From Bradyrhizobium uaiense (GTDB lineage Bacteria > Pseudomonadota > Alphaproteobacteria > Rhizobiales > Xanthobacteraceae), in assembly GCF_010811875.1 (NCBI RefSeq), contig NZ_VKHP01000061.1:1-37803 (forward strand): a DNA stretch of 37,803 nt. The letters run 5' to 3'. The notes beneath the pieces were generated by a model. That model ran no database searches, was not told the origin of the DNA, and worked only from the letters and a program-made list of their open reading frames with translations. Positions 16,164 through 23,765 of this stretch are shown in pieces (position 1 is the stretch's first letter; every line of letters starts with the position of its first letter). The translations under genes and the position numbers were made by a program.

Positions 16164-18323
16164 TCATGCCAGAGCCTCGAGTGCCGGACGACGGCGATCG
16201 CGCCGCCGCTGCAACCAGCCGATCACGGCCATCGCGACTTTCGACTTGAACCTGTCCCAGCCGGTCGGATTGTGAATGACGTCGGCGCGATAGAACGAGG
16301 GACACAGCACAGCCGCTTCCGCGACCTCGCCGCAGTTGCCGCAGCCGACGCAGGAATTGTCGATGGCCGCAACGGGGTCGTCGCGCAAGGGATCGTCGAG
16401 CTGCTTGACCGAGAGCGACGGGCAGCCGGAGAGGCGGATGCAGGCGTGGTCGCCGGTACAGACGTCCTCATCGACGCCGAACCGTTCCTTGACGGTGCGA
16501 ACGCCGTCCTTGATCGCCTTGCTGATCTGCGGCTTCACGCGGCGCTGCTTGTTCAGCATGCATTCGGAGGACGCGACGATGACCTTCGGGCCTTGCTCCT
16601 TGGTCGTCAGTGCTTCCTTCAGCGTGTCGCGCATCCGGCCGACATCGTAGGTGCGGTCGATCTGCCGGACCCATTTCCCGCCGATGCCCTTCACGGCCTG
16701 CACGATCGAGTTGTTGGTGTTCCGCCGCTTGCTCACCGCGCGCGACGACAGGATGTCCTGACCGCCGGTCGCCGAGGTGTAGTAATTGTCGACGATGACG
16801 AAGACGCCGTCATGCTTGTTGAAGACGGCGTTGCCGATGCCGCTCGTCAGCCCGTTGTGCCAGAAGCCGCCGTCGCCCATCACGGCGATCGAGCGCTTGT
16901 CGGCCTTGACATTGAACGCCGAGGTCGAGGCCGGGCCGAGGCCGAAACCCATCGTCGTCGCGCCGATGTTGAAGGGCGGCAGGATCGAGAACAAATGACA
17001 GCCGATGTCAGCGGACACGTGGTGCTCGCCGAGCTCGCTCTCGACGAGCTTCATCGCGGCGAAGATCGGCCGCTCCGGGCAGCCGGTGCAGAGCCCGGGC
17101 GGACGTGCCGGCACGACCTGCTTCAGCTTCTCGACCTCCGGGTGGCTCAGTACGGCGGTTGCGTCCGGCGCCGGCGGCCGGTTGCCGAGCAGCCGCGGGT
17201 CGGTCTTCTCGAGGAATTCGCGCACGCCGCCGAGCAGTACCTGCGCGGTGTAGTCGCCACCCATCGGCAGCACGTCCTTGCCGTGGACGCGCGCCTGGAT
17301 ATCCCGGCGGCGCAGCACCGTGTTGATCGCCTGCTCCAGATATTCCGGCTGGCCTTCCTCGACGATGAGCACCGCGTCCTTGTCGAGACAGAACTCCGCG
17401 ACCTCGGTGTCGATCACGGGGTAGGTGACGTTCATGACGTAGAGCGGAATCTGCGTGTTGCCATAGGCATCCGACAGCCCGAGATATTGCAGCGCGCGGA
17501 TGACATTGTTGTACATCCCGCCCTGCATGATGATGCCGACCTTGCCCTGCTTCGGCCCCATCCATTCATTCAGCCGGTTGTCCCGGACGAAGTTGATGGC
17601 TGCGGGCATCCGCGTCCTGATCTTCTCCTGCTCATGCTCGTAGGCCGCCGGCGGCAGCACGATGCGGCCGACGTCGCGCTTCGGATTGTTCAGCGCGTCT
17701 TTGATGGTGTGGGCCGGCTTGACATTGTCTTTGCAGGCAAAGCTTCCGTGCATGTGGCAGGCACGGACCCGCACCTCCAGCATCACAGGCGTGTTCGAGA
17801 CCTCAGAGAGCTCAAAACCCTTCTCAATCAAATTGACGATGCACTCATGGTCGGGGCGCGGATCGAGCAGCCAGATCTGCGATTTCATCGCAAAGGCGTG
17901 GGTGCGCTCCTGCATGATCGAGGAGCCTTCGCCGTAATCCTCGCCGACGATGATCATGGTGCCGCCGGTGACGCCACCGGAGGCGAGATTGGCCAGCGCG
18001 TCGGAGGCGACATTGGTGCCGACGGTCGACTTCCACGCGACCGCGCCGCGCAGGGGATACATCACGGAGGCCGACAGCATCGCGGCTGCGGCGGCTTCAT
18101 TGGCGGAGCTCTGGAACACGACGCCGAGATCGTCGAGCACGTCCTTGGCGTCGGCCAGCACGTCCATCAGATGCGAGATCGGCGAACCCTGATAGCCGCC
18201 GACATAGGCGACGCCGGATTGCAGCAGGGCCTTGGTGATGGCGAGGATGCCTTCGCCGCGGAAAGTGTCGCCGTCGCCGAGCCGGAGATCCTCGACCTCG
18301 CGAGCAAAAGACCGTTCAGCCAT
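16164..18323 (-). CDS. iorA: Indolepyruvate ferredoxin oxidoreductase subunit alpha (IorA)
   Basis: 719 aa. The N-terminal domain I with YQGSPISHLMD lies near residue 45. The thiamine-diphosphate motif GDGGFWHNGLTSG...VIVDN is at about 482-509. The C-terminus (about 620-685) carries iron-sulfur cysteines: VCTGDHACIRLSGCP, and a complete C-x2-C-x2-C-x8-C set in SCVGCGNCG...LCPSF. The start is ATG 18323 with GGAGG just upstream. It is the first gene of operon B under the promoter at 18347-18375. The enzyme handles arylpyruvates; with isatin hydrolase in the cluster, an arylglyoxylate substrate giving anthraniloyl-CoA is plausible. Its electrons go to ferredoxin; no ferredoxin gene is present nearby. 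Confidence 0.93.
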   Translation of the reverse strand: MAERSFAREVEDLRLGDGDTFRGEGILAITKALLQSGVAYVGGYQGSPISHLMDVLADAKDVLDDLGVVFQSSANEAAAAAMLSASVMYPLRGAVAWKSTVGTNVASDALANLASGGVTGGTMIIVGEDYGEGSSIMQERTHAFAMKSQIWLLDPRPDHECIVNLIEKGFELSEVSNTPVMLEVRVRACHMHGSFACKDNVKPAHTIKDALNNPKRDVGRIVLPPAAYEHEQEKIRTRMPAAINFVRDNRLNEWMGPKQGKVGIIMQGGMYNNVIRALQYLGLSDAYGNTQIPLYVMNVTYPVIDTEVAEFCLDKDAVLIVEEGQPEYLEQAINTVLRRRDIQARVHGKDVLPMGGDYTAQVLLGGVREFLEKTDPRLLGNRPPAPDATAVLSHPEVEKLKQVVPARPPGLCTGCPERPIFAAMKLVESELGEHHVSADIGCHLFSILPPFNIGATTMGFGLGPASTSAFNVKADKRSIAVMGDGGFWHNGLTSGIGNAVFNKHDGVFVIVDNYYTSATGGQDILSSRAVSKRRNTNNSIVQAVKGIGGKWVRQIDRTYDVGRMRDTLKEALTTKEQGPKVIVASSECMLNKQRRVKPQISKAIKDGVRTVKERFGVDEDVCTGDHACIRLSGCPSLSVKQLDDPLRDDPVAAIDNSCVGCGNCGEVAEAAVLCPSFYRADVIHNPTGWDRFKSKVAMAVIGWLQRRRDRRRPALEALA

Positions 18324-18338
18324 TGCACCCTCCAGAAA

Positions 18339-18366
18339 TATGCGATAGCATACGTTTACATGTAAA
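18339..18366. promoter_or_regulatory. Two-part operator candidate, iorA/nitrilase divergent promoter
   Basis: TATGCGATAGCATA (18339-18352, TATG-N6-CATA with extended TATGC/GCATA arms) and the perfect 12-bp palindrome TTTACATGTAAA (18355-18366) have centres 15 bp apart. In iorA orientation the ACATGT palindrome comes first and the TATG dyad second, as in operon A (8366-8394). The first lies in the spacer and the second covers the -10 of the iorA promoter. Confidence 0.65.
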
Positions 18367-18375
18367 GTAAGTCAA
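18347..18375 (-). promoter_or_regulatory. Promoter of iorA-iorB-marR-marR
   Basis: Minus strand: -35 TTGACT (18370-18375), 17-bp spacer, -10 TATGCT (18347-18352). The expected start is near 18340, giving a 17-nt leader before ATG 18323. The spacer and -10 are occupied by the two palindromes at 18339-18366. Confidence 0.7.
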
Positions 18376-18415
18376 CGCTGCGCCACGAGTATGAGCCGGC
18401 GACAGGGTAGGGCCA

Positions 18416-19438
18416 ATGCTGAAGCTGCCGCGCTTTAGAGCCGCCGCCGTCCAGGCTTCTCCCGTCTATCTCAATGCGAGCGCGACCGCCGACAAGGCCG
18501 CCTCACTGGTGCGTGAAGCGGCGGCGAACGGCGCGAAGCTGGTCGCATTCCCCGAAGTGTTCGTGCCCGGTTACCCCTATTGGAACTGGATCACCGATCC
18601 CGTCACCGGAAGCGCCTGGTTCGAGAAGCTCGTCAAGGCATCGGTGCTGGTCCCAGGTCCCGAGATCGACATCGTCCGCAAGGCCGCACGCGATAGCGGG
18701 TGCTACGTCGTGCTTGGCGTCAACGAGCGCAGCCCGGTGTCGCTCGGCGCGCTCTACAACACGCTGGTCTTCATCGGCCCGGACGGAACGCTGCTCGGCA
18801 AGCACCGCAAGCTGGTACCGACCTGGGCAGAGAAGCTGACCTGGACCGGCGGTGACGGCTCGAGCCCGCGCGGCTATGAGACCGAGATCGGGCGCCTCGG
18901 CGGGCTCGCCTGCGGCGAGAACACCAACACGCTGGCGCGCTTTGCATTGTTGGGGCAGGAGGGCGAGCTGGTTCACGTGGCGAGCTACATCTCGCTGCCC
19001 GTCGCGCCGCCGGACTACGACATGGCGGAGGCGATCAAGCTGCGCGCCATTGCCCATTCCTTCGAAGGAAAGATTTTCACGATCGTTTCCTGCTCGACCG
19101 TGTCGGAGGAGATCATCGCGGCGATGCAGACCGTCGTGCCCGATGCGCGGGCGCGCTTGCAGCGCAAGTCGAGCGCATTCTCAGGGGTGATCGGGCCCGA
19201 CGGCCGTCTCGTCGGCGAGCCGCTGATCGACGATGAAGGCATCGTCTATGCCGACATCGACCTCGAGCGCTGCATCCAGCCGAAGCAGATGCATGATATC
19301 GTCGGGCATTATAACCGGTTCGACATCTTCGATCTGCGGGTCAATCGCCGTCCGCAGGCGCCGCTCGACCTTGCAGACGGCGAACGTCTGGCCGCGGAGC
19401 AGGCGAGCTTCGTCTCAGTCCCAGGCAGGACGGAATGA
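18416..19438 (+). CDS. Nitrilase (carbon-nitrogen hydrolase family)
   Basis: 340 aa, the length of true nitrilases. The catalytic triad is Glu47 (FPEVFVPGYPYW), Lys132 (HRKLVPTW) and Cys166 (GGLACGENTN). The pattern C-G-E-N-T-N is typical of nitrilases and distinguishes them from amidases. It converts a nitrile to the carboxylic acid and ammonia. It heads operon C, 92 bp from the divergent iorA. In this context indole-3-acetonitrile to indole-3-acetate is an attractive role. Bradyrhizobium nitrilases acting on aryl-aliphatic nitriles are known, so other arylacetonitriles are equally possible. Confidence 0.92.
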   Translation: MLKLPRFRAAAVQASPVYLNASATADKAASLVREAAANGAKLVAFPEVFVPGYPYWNWITDPVTGSAWFEKLVKASVLVPGPEIDIVRKAARDSGCYVVLGVNERSPVSLGALYNTLVFIGPDGTLLGKHRKLVPTWAEKLTWTGGDGSSPRGYETEIGRLGGLACGENTNTLARFALLGQEGELVHVASYISLPVAPPDYDMAEAIKLRAIAHSFEGKIFTIVSCSTVSEEIIAAMQTVVPDARARLQRKSSAFSGVIGPDGRLVGEPLIDDEGIVYADIDLERCIQPKQMHDIVGHYNRFDIFDLRVNRRPQAPLDLADGERLAAEQASFVSVPGRTE

Positions 19439-19470
19439 TGGACGTGTCGATCCAACGACCGCTCCTCACC

Positions 19471-19590
19471 GTCGTCCTGGCGAAAGCCAGGACCCATTAC
19501 CCCGAATGGTCATCGTCGGGCGATCCGGGGCCACGATCCCTCTCGCCGTGAATGTGGTGGTTATGGGTCCTGGCTTTCGCCAGGACGACA
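19471..19590. repeat. REP doublet (long inverted repeat)
   Basis: Two oppositely oriented arms of about 31 nt (19471-19502 and 19559-19589) are separated by about 56 bp. Each arm carries a short hairpin CCTGGCGAAAGCCAGG (left 19476-19491) with a GAAA tetraloop. This kind of intergenic palindrome is abundant in Bradyrhizobium and is often mis-called as small proteins beginning MGPGFRQDD. It separates the nitrilase from the rest of operon C and may affect transcript stability or termination. Confidence 0.8.
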
Positions 19591-19669
19591 GCGGTGAGTG
19601 TGGCGACAGCACTGCATGAGACAGGACGTCATGAACCAGGACGACACGAAGTAAGACTTGGAGGACAGC

Positions 19670-20776
19670 ATGAGCGAAAACGTCATCGGCCGGGCCAATG
19701 TCGAGGATACTCCGGAGCTCAAGGCCTATTACAAGGATCTCGAGCAATTCGAGGCCGGCGCGCTGTGGACGGTCGCCAACAAGATCGAGCCGTGGCAGCC
19801 GCAGTCGGCGTCAATCCCCGTGCTCTGGCGCTACAGCGATCTGCGCGAGCACGTGCTGCGCTCGGTCGAGCTGGTCTCGCCGGAGAAGGCGGGACGGCGG
19901 GTGATCTACCTCAACAATCCCGGTCGCCGCGACGTGTCGGCCGCGGTCGGCTGGCTCTATTCAGGCTTGCAGGTGATGCACCCGGGCGAAGTGGCCTCCG
20001 CCCATGCGCACTCGGCTTCGGCCCTGCGCTTCATCATGGAAGGGGCGGGCGCTTACACCATTGTCGACGGTCACAAGATGACGCTCGGCGCGCGGGATTT
20101 CGTGCTGACGCCGAACGGCACCTGGCACGAGCATGGCGTCGAAGCAAACGGCTCGGTCTGCATCTGGCAGGACGGGCTCGACATTCCGCTGGTCAACGCG
20201 CTGGAGGCCAATTTCTTCGTCGTGCACCCGAAGATCCAGCAGGAGGAGTCCGGCTATCCCGTCGACGACATGACCAAGACCTGGGGCAATCCCGGTCTTC
20301 GGCCGGCGGACTCGCGATGGTCGAACGGATATTCGCCGATGTTCAAGTATGAGTGGGAGCCGACTTACGAGTCGCTCGGGAAATATGCCGCCGCGACCGA
20401 CGGATCGCCCTTTGACGGCATCCTCATGAACTACGTCAACCCGATCACCGGCGGGCATGTGATGCAGACCATCGGCGCCAGCATGCAGATGCTGCGGCCG
20501 GGCGAGAAGACCAGATCGCACCGGCACACCGGAAGCTTCGTCTATCAGGTTGCCAAGGGGCACGGCTATTCCGTGATCGGTGGCAAGCGGTTCGAGTGGC
20601 AGGAGCGCGACATCTTCTGCGTTCCGTCCTGGGCCTGGCATGAGCACGGCAACGCCTCCGAAAGCGAGGACGCCTGCCTGTTCTGCTTCAACGATCTGCC
20701 CGTTATCGAGGGGCTCGGCCTCTACCGGGAAGAGGCCTACGGCGACAATGCCGGCCATCAGCCGGTCGCGGCCTGA
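19670..20776 (+). CDS. Gentisate/salicylate 1,2-dioxygenase-like bicupin
   Basis: 368 aa from ATG 19670, with GGAGG at 19660-19664. Two cupin domains are visible. The N-terminal one has the iron ligands His112, His114 and, by family analogy, His153 (AHAHSASALRF; GTWHEHG). The C-terminal cupin repeats the pattern (SHRHTGSFVYQ; WAWHEHG). This is the layout of gentisate, salicylate and 1-hydroxy-2-naphthoate dioxygenases, which cleave the ring between carboxylated and hydroxylated carbons using Fe(II). The substrate within this cluster is uncertain: gentisate, 5-hydroxyanthranilate, salicylate or an aminobenzoate are candidates. It is followed 44 bp later by an FAH hydrolase, the usual next step after gentisate cleavage. 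Confidence 0.9.
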   Translation: MSENVIGRANVEDTPELKAYYKDLEQFEAGALWTVANKIEPWQPQSASIPVLWRYSDLREHVLRSVELVSPEKAGRRVIYLNNPGRRDVSAAVGWLYSGLQVMHPGEVASAHAHSASALRFIMEGAGAYTIVDGHKMTLGARDFVLTPNGTWHEHGVEANGSVCIWQDGLDIPLVNALEANFFVVHPKIQQEESGYPVDDMTKTWGNPGLRPADSRWSNGYSPMFKYEWEPTYESLGKYAAATDGSPFDGILMNYVNPITGGHVMQTIGASMQMLRPGEKTRSHRHTGSFVYQVAKGHGYSVIGGKRFEWQERDIFCVPSWAWHEHGNASESEDACLFCFNDLPVIEGLGLYREEAYGDNAGHQPVAA

Positions 20777-20820
20777 CATTTCCCCACAGCTTTCAACCCG
20801 AATAACCGGATCAAGCTTTC

Positions 20821-21729
20821 ATGCGTCTTGTCACCTACACTCTGGGCTCCGGTGGTGCCCGCCTTGGACTTGTCGTCGACGGATTGGTTGTCGATGTCGA
20901 GCGGCTCGGTGCGTCACGCGGTCTGGTCTGGCCGGCCGACATGCTGTCGTTCATCGATCATGGTGTCACGCTGCTGCCGGCGTTGAAGGATTGCCTCGAC
21001 AGCGCCAATGGGCGCCTGCCGGCCGGCGCTGCCGTTCCGATCGAGGACGTCAGGCTGCAGGCTCCGATCCCGCGCCCGCGCAAGAACATCTTTGGCATCG
21101 GGCTGAACTATCGCGCGCACGTCGCGGAGTCCGCCAAGAGCCTGGACACCGACAAGGATCTGCCGAAGCAGCCGGTCGTGTTCTCGAAGCCGCCGACCGC
21201 GGTGATCGGGCCGGGGGCTGCGATCCAGCACAATGCCGGCATGACCCAGCAGCTCGACTGGGAAGTCGAGCTCGCCGTCATCGTCGGCAAGACCGCGAGC
21301 CGCATCCCGGCCGAGAAGGCGATGGATCACGTCTTCGGCTATTCTGTCATGATCGACATTTCCGCGCGCGACAATCGCCGTGCCGGGCAGTGGATCTTCT
21401 CCAAGGGCATGGACACCTACGCGCCGTTCGGCCCCTGCATCGTGACTGCCGACGAGATTCCCGATCCGCATGATCTCCGGCTCTGGCTGACCAAGAATGG
21501 CGTCATGAAGCAGGACTCCAACACCCGATACATGATCTTCGATATTCCAACCTTGATCGCCGACATTTCGTCGGGCATGACGCTCGAACCGGGCGACATC
21601 ATCGCGACCGGAACGCCCGAAGGCGTCGGCGCCGGCATGAGCCCCCAGGAATGGCTGTGGCCCGGCGACGTGGTCGAGGCCGGCGTCGATGGCGTCGGCG
21701 TCATCCGGCACCCCGTCGTCGCGATCTGA
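20821..21729 (+). CDS. Fumarylacetoacetate hydrolase family protein
   Basis: 302 aa. The C-terminal FAH domain (from about residue 85) shows IFGIGLNYRAHV, metal-binding LDWEVELAVIVG and YSVMIDISARD, and IATGTPEGVGAG. Family members cleave C-C bonds of beta-diketo acids such as fumarylpyruvate or maleylpyruvate, the ring-opening products of gentisate. No maleylpyruvate isomerase gene is present, so the direct hydrolysis route may apply. Its TGA overlaps the next ATG (TGATG). Confidence 0.9.
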   Translation: MRLVTYTLGSGGARLGLVVDGLVVDVERLGASRGLVWPADMLSFIDHGVTLLPALKDCLDSANGRLPAGAAVPIEDVRLQAPIPRPRKNIFGIGLNYRAHVAESAKSLDTDKDLPKQPVVFSKPPTAVIGPGAAIQHNAGMTQQLDWEVELAVIVGKTASRIPAEKAMDHVFGYSVMIDISARDNRRAGQWIFSKGMDTYAPFGPCIVTADEIPDPHDLRLWLTKNGVMKQDSNTRYMIFDIPTLIADISSGMTLEPGDIIATGTPEGVGAGMSPQEWLWPGDVVEAGVDGVGVIRHPVVAI

Positions 21730-22160
21730 TGACGTCGTTCTCGTTCGATCGCGAGCTGAGGTTCGGCGACTGCGATCCGTCGGGCATCGCCTATTTCCCG
21801 TCCTACCTGAACATCCTCAACGGTGTGGTCGAGGAATTCTGGGCCACGATCGGGTTTTCCTGGCCGGAGCTCATCACTGTCCGCAAGATCGGGACGCCGA
21901 CGGTGCATCTGGCCTGCGACTTCTCACGGCCGTCGAAGTTCGGCGACCGTCTGACGTTCGGCCTGCACATCGTCAAGATCGGCCGCGCGTCGCTTCATCT
22001 GGCGCACGTCGTCACCGGCGCAGATGGCCTGCGCTGGCGCGCGCGCCAGATCCTTGCCGCGACGTCGCTGGTCGATCATCACGCGATACCCTGGCCCGAC
22101 GACGTCCGCGCGGCGCTGATGTCGCATCTGCAAGCCGGCGAGGAGATGACGGCATCATGA
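21729..22160 (+). CDS. Acyl-CoA thioesterase (4-hydroxybenzoyl-CoA type hot-dog)
   Basis: 143 aa. The signature RFGDCDPSGIAYFPSYLNI gives catalytic Asp16, as in 4-hydroxybenzoyl-CoA thioesterase of Pseudomonas. It hydrolyses an aryl-CoA to the free acid and CoA. If IorAB makes anthraniloyl-CoA, this enzyme could release anthranilate or a hydroxylated derivative for the cupin. It overlaps its neighbours at both ends (TGATG, ATGA). Confidence 0.9.
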   Translation: MTSFSFDRELRFGDCDPSGIAYFPSYLNILNGVVEEFWATIGFSWPELITVRKIGTPTVHLACDFSRPSKFGDRLTFGLHIVKIGRASLHLAHVVTGADGLRWRARQILAATSLVDHHAIPWPDDVRAALMSHLQAGEEMTAS

Positions 22161-22888
22161 TCTCGCTGTTCATGACGTTCTCCGATCCGACAGGCGAACG
22201 GCGTGTTGACCCGGACGATGTTGCGGCTGCTTCTGCCGTGGTGGGGTCGGTTCCGGGAATGGCGGAGGGCCTGCTGTTTACGCCGCTGGAGCAATCGGTC
22301 GATCATCCCTACAAGGCCGACGGGGCCGGGCCGGTATTTGCGCTGCAACTGCGATTTCTAAACCTGTTTGCGTGCGAGGCAGCGATGGATCGCGGCAGCG
22401 TGCTCGCAGGTCTTGCGGCAGGTCGCGGACTGCCGAGCCTCGCCGGATTGGACGTGACGCATCAGGCGATGGTGACGCGCGTCTTTCCGGTCGACGACAC
22501 CACGCATGCGAACGGCACGGTGACGCCGTGCAGCTACCTCGTGCATTATCCCGGGCCGGCCGACGACATGAATGCCTGGAATTTGTATTACCTGGAGCAT
22601 CATCCGTCGATCATGCGGACCTTCCCCGGCGTCCGCCAGATCGAGATCTACACGCGCATCGATTGGGTCGACCGGCTGCCGTCGCAGCGGGTCGAGTACA
22701 TGCAGCGCAACCGGCTGATGTTCGACAGCCCGCAAGCCCTTGCGCACGCACTAAGCTCGGACGTGATCAAGCGCATGCGCGCGGACTTCGTCCAGTTTCC
22801 GCCGTTCGCGGGCGGCAACAAGCATTTTCCGATGCTGACGAGGATCGTTCCGGCGAGGGGGATGGGTGAGGGCGGAACGGCGCGATGA
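22157..22888 (+). CDS. EthD-like dimeric alpha+beta barrel protein
   Basis: 243 aa from ATG 22157 (ATGA overlap with the thioesterase); the frame is open further upstream but that part is a shadow of FAH and thioesterase. The C-terminal half carries an EthD-type segment (NAWNLYYLEHHPSIMRTFPG, then EIYTRIDW) and a typical ending (FVQFPPFAGGNKHF). The N-terminal half resembles a second ferredoxin-like repeat, making it about twice the single-domain length. Such proteins occur in aromatic-degradation operons as small oxygenase-like or accessory proteins without a fixed cofactor. The function here is unknown. Confidence 0.8.
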   Translation: MISLFMTFSDPTGERRVDPDDVAAASAVVGSVPGMAEGLLFTPLEQSVDHPYKADGAGPVFALQLRFLNLFACEAAMDRGSVLAGLAAGRGLPSLAGLDVTHQAMVTRVFPVDDTTHANGTVTPCSYLVHYPGPADDMNAWNLYYLEHHPSIMRTFPGVRQIEIYTRIDWVDRLPSQRVEYMQRNRLMFDSPQALAHALSSDVIKRMRADFVQFPPFAGGNKHFPMLTRIVPARGMGEGGTAR

Positions 22889-22952
22889 TGGCATCATGCC
22901 ACTGATTTGCCCGACGGCGCAAGCGATTTCTGAAAAGCAGCAGATGCTGCGC

Positions 22953-22986
22953 CGGGCCGCCAAGCCGCTGATCTTGCGGTGGCCCG
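22953..22986. terminator. Possible bidirectional terminator between convergent operons
   Basis: An imperfect inverted repeat CGGGCCGCC / GGTGGCCCG (8 of 9 pairs) lies between the convergent EthD-like and livF genes. There is no T-run, so it would work as a hairpin barrier at best. Confidence 0.3.
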
Positions 22987-23051
22987 CTACTGTGCATGGG
23001 GTTGTTTTCGATATTTCGTCGTGCGGCTCGCCGGGACCGACCCCAATGGTC

Positions 23052-23765
23052 TCAGTGTCCGCCGAGATAGGCCGTGATCAGGCGGGGATCGTGGATCAGG
23101 TCCTTGGCGGGGCCGGACTGAACGATCTCGCCGGTCTCCAGCACGTAGCCATAGTCGGCCGTCTCGAGCGCGGCACGGGCGTTCTGCTCGACCAGCAGGA
23201 TCGACACGCCGAGGTCGCGCAACGACGCGATGGTGCGGAAGATCTCACGCACGATCAGCGGCGCGAGGCCGAGGCTGGGCTCGTCGAGCATCAGAAGCGC
23301 AGGCTTTGCCATCAGCGCGCGTCCCAGCGCGAGCATCTGGCGCTCTCCGCCGGAGAGGGTGCCGGCAGCCTGGCGTTGCCGCTCCCTCAGCCGGGGAAAC
23401 CGATCATAGACCTCGTCCAGCGTCTTCTGGACGCCGGAGCGGTCACGCAGGCTGTAGGAGCCGAGCAGGAGGTTGTCGGCAACCGACATGTCGGAGAACA
23501 GCTCGCGCTTCTCCGGAACGAGGCATAGCCTGCGCTCGACGCGATCCTCGACTGACATCTTCCGGATGTCGCTGCCCCGGAACACCATGCTGCCGCGCGA
23601 TGCGAGCAGCCCGATGGCCGCCATCAGCAGCGTAGTCTTGCCGGCGCCGTTCGGGCCGATGACGGTGACGATCTGTCCCTCGTCGACCGACAGCGAGACG
23701 TTGCGAACGGCTTCGACATTGTCGTAGCAGACGGTCACGTCGGTCATAGACAACATCTGGCTCAC
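23052..23765 (-). CDS. livF: ABC transporter ATP-binding protein, LivF type
   Basis: 237 aa. Walker A GPNGAGKTTLL is near residue 36, the signature LSGGERQMLALGRAL near 138, and Walker B LLMLDEPSLGLAP follows. It is the second ATPase of a branched-chain-amino-acid-type importer. ATG 23765 overlaps the livM-livG stop by 4 bp. Position within a catabolic cluster suggests import of an aromatic acid instead of leucine, as in several LIV-like systems of rhizobia. Confidence 0.92.
   Translation of the reverse strand: MSQMLSMTDVTVCYDNVEAVRNVSLSVDEGQIVTVIGPNGAGKTTLLMAAIGLLASRGSMVFRGSDIRKMSVEDRVERRLCLVPEKRELFSDMSVADNLLLGSYSLRDRSGVQKTLDEVYDRFPRLRERQRQAAGTLSGGERQMLALGRALMAKPALLMLDEPSLGLAPLIVREIFRTIASLRDLGVSILLVEQNARAALETADYGYVLETGEIVQSGPAKDLIHDPRLITAYLGGH

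Noticed and set aside
15060..18365. An 1101-codon open frame on the plus strand opposite iorA and iorB
   Set aside because: GC-rich codon-position shadow of iorAB on the other strand; His/Arg/Asp-rich composition without any domain, while iorAB show full catalytic motifs.
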